Source: Larus michahellis
Lineage: Eukaryota > Chordata > Aves > Charadriiformes > Laridae
Reading direction: 5' to 3'
DNA length: 64,000 bases
NCBI RefSeq assembly: GCF_964199755.1
Contig: NC_133900.1
Coordinates: 76,058,727 to 76,122,726 of the forward strand
This document shows, in pieces, positions 59,301-64,000 of the stretch (the first letter of the stretch is position 1; each line of letters opens with the position of its first letter). Position numbers and translations under genes: made by a program. A model generated the notes under the pieces. The model made no database searches. It was not told the origin of the DNA and saw nothing but the letters and a program-made list of their open reading frames with translations.

Positions 59301-62300
59301 AGCTGAGTTCCTGGGAAAGACCATAAAATATTTTCAAAATCACTTGGTACTGTTCTTTCATCTTAAGGAAAAATAAATATGACTAAAGGAAGTGCTGTGG
59401 TGGCTTTTCACAGCAAGCTCCTTCTGGACTTATTTGATGGCCAGATATACCGATAATTTTTATGGCTAATTGTGAATGAAAATTTTCTCCTCCTTCTAGA
59501 ATTGTTTCCTCTAACAACCATGTTTTCTGCCTATGAATGTAGCAGAACAGAAAGTTTCTAAAAGGATTTGGAGTACTGTGTCCAGTTCTGGTCTCCCCAG
59601 CTCAAGAAGGACAGGGAACTGGTGGAGAGGGTACAGCAAGGCTACCAAGATGATTAGGGGACTAGAACATACCTCTTGTGAAGAAAGGCTGAGGGTCTTG
59701 GGTCTTTTCAGTCTGGAAAAAAGACAACTGAGGGGGGATCTTACCAACGCTTATAAATACTTAAAGGGTGGGCGTCAGGAGGATGGGGCCAGGCAGTTTT
59801 CAGTGGTGCCCAGTGACAGGACAAGAGGTAACGGGCACAACCTTGAGCATAGGAAGTTCCACCTAAACATGAGGAGGAACTTCTTTACTCTGAGGGTGGC
59901 AGAGCCCTGGCACAGGCTGCCCAGAGAGGTGGTGGAGTCTCCATCTCTGGAGACATTCCAAACCCTCCTGGACGCTTTCCTGTGCAACCTGCTCTGGGTG
60001 ACCCTGCTCTGGCAGGGGGCTGGACTAGATGATCTCCAGAGATCCCTTCCAGCCCCTACTGTTCTGTGATTTCCAAATGCTGTTTGTTAAAAGGAAGACA
60101 GATGCCTTTGGAAGCTGCAGCAGCGGAACCAAATTGTGCCAGTTTTACGGATTGTCAGTAATATTGAAAATGTTATGCCAAGCATTAGGCATTGATATTC
60201 CACAGCTGAGTGCTTCATGGAGAGTCATTCTATAATGGCATTTTACTTGAGCTGTTTTTACAAATTTTGAAGTTGTTTTAGGAAAGAGCTTCCATCAGGT
60301 ATCTAAATGTGATGGAACAAGAAGGCAGCTTAGAGTATTGAATAAATTTGGGCAGAAATTTGGAAATCTGGTATTTGGTTTAGGTGGAAATGAGAGCCTT
60401 TCATGTAAGAGATCACTACACGACAGGTAATGCTGTAGATGAGATCTTTTGGGTATATTACAAAAGAAACCAGGGTTGGTGGCTTACATACACAGCCCCT
60501 CTCCCCCAACCTGAACAGTACAATACTGCACAGTATTACAGTACAATAGTGGGGTGGATAACTATGAAGAACTGAAGCTGAGAAGCAGGCCTTGGAGTTC
60601 ATCTAACGCTCCCAATTGCACAAAGAAGGTTGTTAGTAAAAACATTAGTGTGTTTGTTGGTAAAATTATGACATCTTTCATAAAAGTGAAATATCTTGTT
60701 AGGTTCCTTATAATTTTAGTTGAAAGCATTGATATTATAAAAAGGAGGACGTAAGGAGTAGTGCTACAGTCATTCCAGCATTTGGTTCCACTTTGTGCAT
60801 GGTGGCAATTTGTTATAGCTGTGTTTAGGCCCCCTCCCCGCTTTCTTTTTTTCCCTTCTAAAGTTTCACTCTAAACTGAGTGAGAGCAGTCTTTACCTGC
60901 AGATGTACTGTATTCCTGATTGGTGTTTTTTTAAAAAATGAAAAGCCTCTCTAGCTTTTGTGGGATCCCACTTCAGAGGGATTTTTATTTCCTGACCTGT
61001 TTTGTAAATAATCCATTTAATTACTTTGGAATTTCACTTTGCATTTTTTTTCCTAGGGCACTGATATTTCTTGCTAAGTAAAACAGCTATGTAGATAGAT
61101 GGTTCCACATATCTTTCCGGCTCTGTATTTCTTAGAAGCAGGATCAGAACTGTCAATTTGGTTGCTTCTTAAAATGTGGTGCTGCTGATGATCACTACTA
61201 TGAGCTACACATCAAAATCTTTATAAAGGAAAGAGTCAAAAACCACAAGTAACAAGAGTTACATGATGAAGAATAACAGAAGAAACCAGAGGAAGTGAAT
61301 GTTTCAGACTATCCTCATGGTTCAACTAAGGTTCCGTTGCTCCATTTTGGAATGGTGTTGAGGTGGACTTGCTGCAAGGGTCCAGAGCAACCAAGTAGTG
61401 TTGGGCTCAGCAATCCTTAATAGTCCTCTCTGTCCCAGAGAGGGAGGAGAGGACTGGGTAGTATGACACAACCCCGTGCTGCTGATTAGTGTGACACAAC
61501 CCTAACATGAGGTTATGCTGGAACTGTTCCAGCACTTCAAGCAGCTTAAGAGCTATAAGTTGATGGCTCCGAATAGGTCCCAGACTTTTTCCAACTGTGT
61601 ACTGATTTTCCAGGCTCTTAAATGACCAACTCCAGAGGTCTGTTGAAGATTTACAGCACCGATTGTCCCTCAAAAATGATGAATTGCAGTCAGCTCAAGA
61701 AGAAATTGTAAAGCTAAAGGAGAAAATAGGTAATCATTAGTTATTTTTATGCTTATTTCCTGTTTTTAAAATAGAAAGTACTTATTATTTTATTTATAGA
61801 TAGGTTAAACCAGAGGAGCACTTCACAGGATGAAGCAGTCAATGTGCTTAGAAGTACTATTACTGTTTTGGACAAAGAAAAGGACAGTCTTCAAGAAACC
61901 GTAGATGAAAAAACAGAAAGAATTGCATGCTTAGATGACAACTTAGCTAACAAGGTATGTGCAGTAAAAGTACTATATTGCAGTCCATTTTTAAAGCGGT
62001 TACATTATAAGGAGATAGTTTTCTGTGATGACAAAGCCTGTGCAGAGCTCTAGGCATCACATACACACTATGTTTGGACCCAGCCAATACAAAGAGTCAT
62101 TTGCCAACTCATTTTAGTTATGATTATTAGTGTATTCCCTAAACGCTCCAAGAAAATAAAAAAGTATTTTTTTCACTTGGAGGTATTTATTGAGATATAA
62201 GGTTCTAGGCTGAGGTGGCAGAATCTATAGCAGACTTCCATCTTTTTTGATGACAATTGTATCTCATTAAAGAAAAGAAGCTTGGAAATTTGAATGTGCA

Positions 62301-63439
62301 ATTACTTATTGATAAAGGGTTAAAATAAAGGGTTAAATGTAAAGTTCTTTTAATTGAAGTATCCTGTTATATTGCAATATAACAATACTTAATACAACTT
62401 TTGCTTTTATTTTTGTAGGAGAAAACAATTACTCATTTACGTCTAACTCTCTCTGAGCTGGAATCCTCAGCAGAGTAAGTAAAGACTAGTGTGCCTTTTT
62501 CAGTGGTTTTATGTTATCTAGTGGTTTTAAAGTTAAAGCAGATGGCAGTTTTAGTTATTTTGGTGAAATGGAGTTAATTATGTTTAAGTCAAGTAAAGGA
62601 GTGTACTATGTTGAGAAAGATGTACACAACTTCTGAAGAGACTTCCCCTGCAATTATATTGCAGGCTGTTAAGGTACTGTTAAGACAGCCGTTAGCAATT
62701 GTATGTCTGTATTTATTTTCCTAAATTGATAACATTTCTTAATTCTCAGTTAAGAAGTAGCTTTTTAGTATTCTAAGTACTGCACTAGGTATTATTAGAT
62801 TGACCCAGCTAAAACTCAGGGCTGAACTCTTAATTATTGGCAATCTAATTCTTCTAGTTTAAGCTACAAGTACAGTCTTAATTAAAATATATTTATGCAG
62901 TTTTTAGCTGGGCTTCATCTGATCTTTCCTTCTTGCCTCTTTTTAAGCATTACTCTTAAAACTATAGCTTTTAGAAAGAAAATATTGAAACACCAATATT
63001 TTAACACTTGAAGAGGTGTGTAACTGAATATTTGGTACATCAATGCATAAAGTATCTGTGGCAAAAAAATAATGCAAAAGTTTACTTAAATTCACACATC
63101 TTTATATTTCTACTTTTTTGTTTACGCTCTTCCTTACTCTTTTGATTGTTTTCTTTCAAGTGTAAGCTGTCATCTTCCTTTATGGTTTATAAAATATACA
63201 GTGACTAATATACTGTAACTCTACCAAACACAGATAAACATAAGTATCTGTAATTGCTGTTTGCATAACAAGATACATCTTACCAGATACACCTTCAAAG
63301 TTAAAAATTAATTCCATTTTATTTGTGCATATTGACATTTTATATCCTTACCTTATGTTTATGTTGAGACCCAGTTTGTCAGCCTTCAGGGAGCAAGAAT
63401 TTTACCTCTTTTCTTAACGAGGCAAAACAACTAGTCTAA

Positions 63440-63476
<37 letters not shown>

Positions 63477-63746
63477 AAAAAAAAGCTTTTGCACATCCAA
63501 ATCCATGTCTGATAATTTTCAGCAGTGTGTGGTATAGTATAAGAAGGGACAACTTAAATAAAATTTTCACTTGATAGCCAGATGAAGGACATGCTGAACA
63601 ACAGAGACCGTGAGATATCTAGCTTACATCGCCAGCTTGATACGTCCCACATAGAACTTGCAGAAACAGTAAGAATAAAGGAAATGGCTCTGAAAGAAAA
63701 CAGACGATTGCAAGATGACCTAGCTACAATGGCCAGAGAAAACCAG
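44272..63746 (+). CDS. CEP135: CEP135 (centrosomal protein 135), 5' part, residues 1-823
   Basis: Eighteen coding exons join in frame: 44272-44384, 45548-45738, 46214-46381, 47768-47909, 49544-49628, 50619-50747, 52464-52679, 53249-53314, 54419-54569, 55841-56034, 56521-56664, 57252-57395, 58832-58909, 59074-59225, 61614-61729, 61800-61954, 62419-62474, 63578-63746. The 823 residues are about 70 percent of the human length (1140); the rest lies beyond 64000. Almost all of it is coiled coil, rich in E, K, L and Q. CEP135 (Bld10 family) is a parallel dimer linking the SAS-6 cartwheel to the outer centriole wall; its N-terminal part binds microtubules, and in human it interacts with CPAP and SAS-6. 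Loss causes microcephaly in people. Recognised from [33 protein letters not shown] and [15 protein letters not shown]. No frameshift or stop was seen. Confidence 0.95.
45548..45738 (+). CDS. CEP135: CEP135 coding exon 2 (residues 38-101)
   Basis: Starts with the end of a Ser codon, then [20 protein letters not shown]; includes the motif [20 protein letters not shown]. In human this region forms the two-stranded coiled coil that binds microtubules. A T-run follows the donor. Confidence 0.95.
46055..46090. repeat. TG/TA-rich simple repeat
   Basis: Alternating GTGT, TATATATA and ACACATATGTAC sequence in the intron after CEP135 coding exon 2. Confidence 0.75.
46214..46381 (+). CDS. CEP135: CEP135 coding exon 3 (residues 102-157)
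   Basis: Starts [20 protein letters not shown] and ends VVQTP plus one base before GTAAGT. Confidence 0.94.
46382..47767 (+). other. CEP135: CEP135 intron after coding exon 3
   Basis: A 1.4-kb AT-rich intron. Nothing recognisable in it. Confidence 0.5.
47768..47909 (+). CDS. CEP135: CEP135 coding exon 4 (residues 158-204)
   Basis: Encodes the basic stretch [17 protein letters not shown], a proline-rich linker and [12 protein letters not shown], both strongly conserved. Ends in CG before GTAATC, phase 2. Confidence 0.95.
48365..49382 (+). mobile_element. Solo LTR of an endogenous retrovirus, with 5-bp target duplication
   Basis: A 1018-bp unit starts TGTAAAGGGTTTACATGG and ends CAACCCATCACA. 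ATATC flanks it on both sides (48360-48364 and 49383-49387). It is GC-rich and resembles a long LTR type common in birds, with the end stretch CTTGACCCGTGAGC and a T-rich, AATAAT-bearing region near 49170-49210. The 5-bp duplication fits an ERVL-like element. It has no viral genes; open frames in it are chance products of its GC-rich repeats. Confidence 0.85.
48745..48832. repeat. 44-bp tandem duplication inside the LTR
   Basis: Two copies (48745-48788 and 48789-48832) differ at only one base near their starts (CACATC versus CACGTC). Related, more diverged CCATGGAG-GAGCAG units flank them. Confidence 0.75.
49544..49628 (+). CDS. CEP135: CEP135 coding exon 5 (residues 205-233)
   Basis: Starts with the last base of an Arg codon, then [20 protein letters not shown], and ends YSKQ before GTATGT. 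Confidence 0.94.
50619..50747 (+). CDS. CEP135: CEP135 coding exon 6 (residues 234-276)
   Basis: Starts [20 protein letters not shown], a conserved block, and ends HLNLQ before GTAATG. Phase 0 on both sides. Confidence 0.95.
50748..52463 (+). other. CEP135: CEP135 intron after coding exon 6
   Basis: A 1.7-kb intron in which I recognise no element. Confidence 0.5.
52464..52679 (+). CDS. CEP135: CEP135 coding exon 7 (residues 277-348)
   Basis: Starts [20 protein letters not shown]; includes [20 protein letters not shown]. Ends EIGEAK before GTAATC. Confidence 0.95.
53249..53314 (+). CDS. CEP135: CEP135 coding exon 8 (residues 349-370)
   Basis: A 66-nt exon, [20 protein letters not shown] then KS, between TTGATAG and GTAAGT. 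Phase 0 on both sides, so skipping would keep the frame. Confidence 0.92.
53387..53520. repeat. 15-bp minisatellite, about nine copies
   Basis: Eight perfect copies of CACTTTAACAATTAA (53401-53520) and one lacking only its first base before them. It begins 73 nt after the donor of the 66-nt CEP135 exon. Confidence 0.95.
54419..54569 (+). CDS. CEP135: CEP135 coding exon 9 (residues 371-420)
   Basis: Starts [20 protein letters not shown] and ends ENLEIK plus one base before GTAGAT. Confidence 0.93.
54774..55021 (+). mobile_element. CR1 LINE 3' end, plus orientation
   Basis: Contains TCAAGTTGTGCCAGGGGATG, AACAGGCTGCCCAGGGAAGT and GGTCCCTTCCAACCTAGATG, and ends in ATGATTCTAT, the CR1 terminal repeat. 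5'-truncated. Confidence 0.88.
55139..55804 (-). mobile_element. Older CR1 LINE fragment, minus orientation
   Basis: Holds CR1-like stretches (TCCAGGGATGGAGATTGCAC, GGCAGCCCATTCCAGTGTCT) and minus-strand remains of the ORF2 end ([20 protein letters not shown]). More diverged than the others. It ends about 36 nt before CEP135 coding exon 10 and is inverted relative to the copy at 54774. Confidence 0.75.
55841..56034 (+). CDS. CEP135: CEP135 coding exon 10 (residues 421-485)
   Basis: Starts [20 protein letters not shown], continues KSPSRLDAF and ends in a basic stretch [13 protein letters not shown] before GTAAAG. The basic end is shorter than in human. Confidence 0.94.
56521..56664 (+). CDS. 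CEP135: CEP135 coding exon 11 (residues 486-533)
   Basis: Starts [20 protein letters not shown] and ends NVLYEQ before GTGAGA. Phase 0 on both sides. Confidence 0.95.
56839..56880. repeat. Exact 21-bp tandem duplication
   Basis: Two identical copies (56839-56859 and 56860-56880) beginning TTCCAAAGTTAATATC, with the start of a third. Intronic. Confidence 0.8.
57252..57395 (+). CDS. CEP135: CEP135 coding exon 12 (residues 534-581)
   Basis: Starts [16 protein letters not shown] after the weak acceptor ATCTTTTAAAG and ends [10 protein letters not shown] before GTGAGC. A second acceptor CAG|G lies 6 nt downstream and would remove only Ser-Gln. Confidence 0.9.
57396..58831 (+). other. CEP135: CEP135 intron after coding exon 12
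   Basis: A 1.4-kb intron with an A-rich simple repeat (about 58575-58615, AAAC-type units). Nothing else seen. Confidence 0.5.
58832..58909 (+). CDS. CEP135: CEP135 coding exon 13 (residues 582-607)
   Basis: A 78-nt exon starting [17 protein letters not shown] and ending NNIQR before GTAAGT. Phase 0 on both sides. Confidence 0.92.
59074..59225 (+). CDS. CEP135: CEP135 coding exon 14 (residues 608-657)
   Basis: Starts [20 protein letters not shown] and ends EMCSL plus CA before GTAAGT, phase 2. Confidence 0.93.
59564..60072 (+). mobile_element. CR1 LINE 3' end, plus orientation, well preserved
   Basis: The plus strand keeps the CR1 ORF2 end open to its normal stop at about 60069 ([20 protein letters not shown], then [20 protein letters not shown] and [11 protein letters not shown]), and the element ends in GTTCTGTGATTT. 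5'-truncated at about 59564. The lack of stops points to a fairly recent insertion. It lies in the CEP135 intron between coding exons 14 and 15. Confidence 0.9.
60073..61613 (+). other. CEP135: Rest of the CEP135 intron before coding exon 15
   Basis: About 1.5 kb without a recognisable exon or transposon. A short direct repeat TGACACAACCC occurs twice near 61464 and 61490. Confidence 0.5.
61614..61729 (+). CDS. CEP135: CEP135 coding exon 15 (residues 658-696)
   Basis: Starts with the last base of a Gln codon, then [20 protein letters not shown], and ends KEKI plus one base before GTAATC. Confidence 0.94.
61800..61954 (+). CDS. CEP135: CEP135 coding exon 16 (residues 697-748)
   Basis: Only 70 nt after the previous exon. 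Starts [16 protein letters not shown], includes [20 protein letters not shown] and ends NLANK before GTATGT. Confidence 0.95.
62419..62474 (+). CDS. CEP135: CEP135 coding exon 17 (residues 749-766)
   Basis: A 56-nt exon, [18 protein letters not shown] plus GA, before GTAAGT, phase 2. Skipping it would shift the frame. Confidence 0.92.
63443..63484. repeat. Poly(A) tract
   Basis: 32 A residues, one G (63475), then 9 more A. It lies about 95 nt upstream of the next CEP135 exon. No processed pseudogene is visible in front of it. Confidence 0.9.
63578..63746 (+). CDS. CEP135: CEP135 coding exon 18 (residues 767-823), last in window
   Basis: Starts [20 protein letters not shown] and ends in the highly conserved [15 protein letters not shown] before GTATGA, phase 0. 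The remaining exons lie beyond the window. Confidence 0.95.
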
Positions 63747-64000
63747 GTATGAAGACTGTATGTAATACTGAAGTATTAAACTACTTATTGCTTGCTTACA
63801 TACCATGGTACATCAAAACCACTATATCCTCAATTTTGATTTGGTATGTTTAATTATTGGTATTTCTTGAACACTGGGATATTAAAAATGACTGGGCAGA
63901 AATTGTAAAAGCAATTACTTTATGTACTTTAGCGTAGTCAATACAGTGGGGGAGAAATAGACAAGCTTTCAGTTTAGTCACCCTTCCCTAGATTAAAAAA

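Noticed and set aside
59533-60069. 178-codon plus-strand frame as a host gene
   Set aside because: It is the end of CR1 ORF2 in an intron, truncated before the reverse-transcriptase core.
1-64000. CRISPR arrays, bacterial operons, tRNA or rRNA genes, phage-like systems
   Set aside because: Looked for and not seen. Intron-exon structure, CpG islands and CR1 elements show vertebrate nuclear DNA.

Overview
This is a stretch of a bird nuclear genome. It is AT-rich, carries many 5'-truncated CR1 retrotransposon tails that end in the bird-type ATTCTGTG octamer repeat, and has solo retroviral LTRs of types common in birds. It holds three genes, all on the plus strand and in the order seen in other vertebrates (human chromosome 4q12): the last coding exon of EXOC1L, all of EXOC1, and the first 19 exons of CEP135. 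The species cannot be named from the sequence alone.

Layout. 1-616: last intron and last coding exon of EXOC1L. 617-5700: AT-rich spacer ending in a nested pair of CR1 tails. 5750-6300: CpG-island promoter and non-coding first exon of EXOC1. 10383-37844: 19 coding exons of EXOC1, all joining in frame to a 902-residue protein. 37845-38675: EXOC1 3' UTR. 38697-39361: a CR1 fragment. 39690-40466: CpG-island promoter and non-coding first exon of CEP135. 44272-63746: 18 coding exons of CEP135 giving the first 823 residues; the gene runs off the right edge.

How the genes relate. EXOC1 is the Sec3 subunit of the exocyst, which tethers secretory vesicles at PI(4,5)P2-rich plasma membrane. EXOC1L is a short paralogue of its N-terminal membrane-binding module; the two share an exon boundary at the same point of the protein, as expected after a tandem duplication. 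CEP135 is an unrelated coiled-coil protein of the centriole cartwheel and wall. The genes are ordinary single-copy vertebrate genes. I found no new defence, mobile or biosynthetic system here.

The points most worth a second look are a 21-nt microexon and a 45-nt cassette exon in EXOC1, an RFX X-box-like palindrome with a CRE and a CCAAT box in the CEP135 promoter, a possible upstream ORF that overlaps the CEP135 start codon, two solo LTRs with intact 5-bp target duplications, a near-perfect 15-bp minisatellite just after CEP135 exon 9, and an inverted CR1 pair against CEP135 exon 11. Exon limits were set by reading splice sites, frame and family homology by eye; no alignment or transcript data were available.
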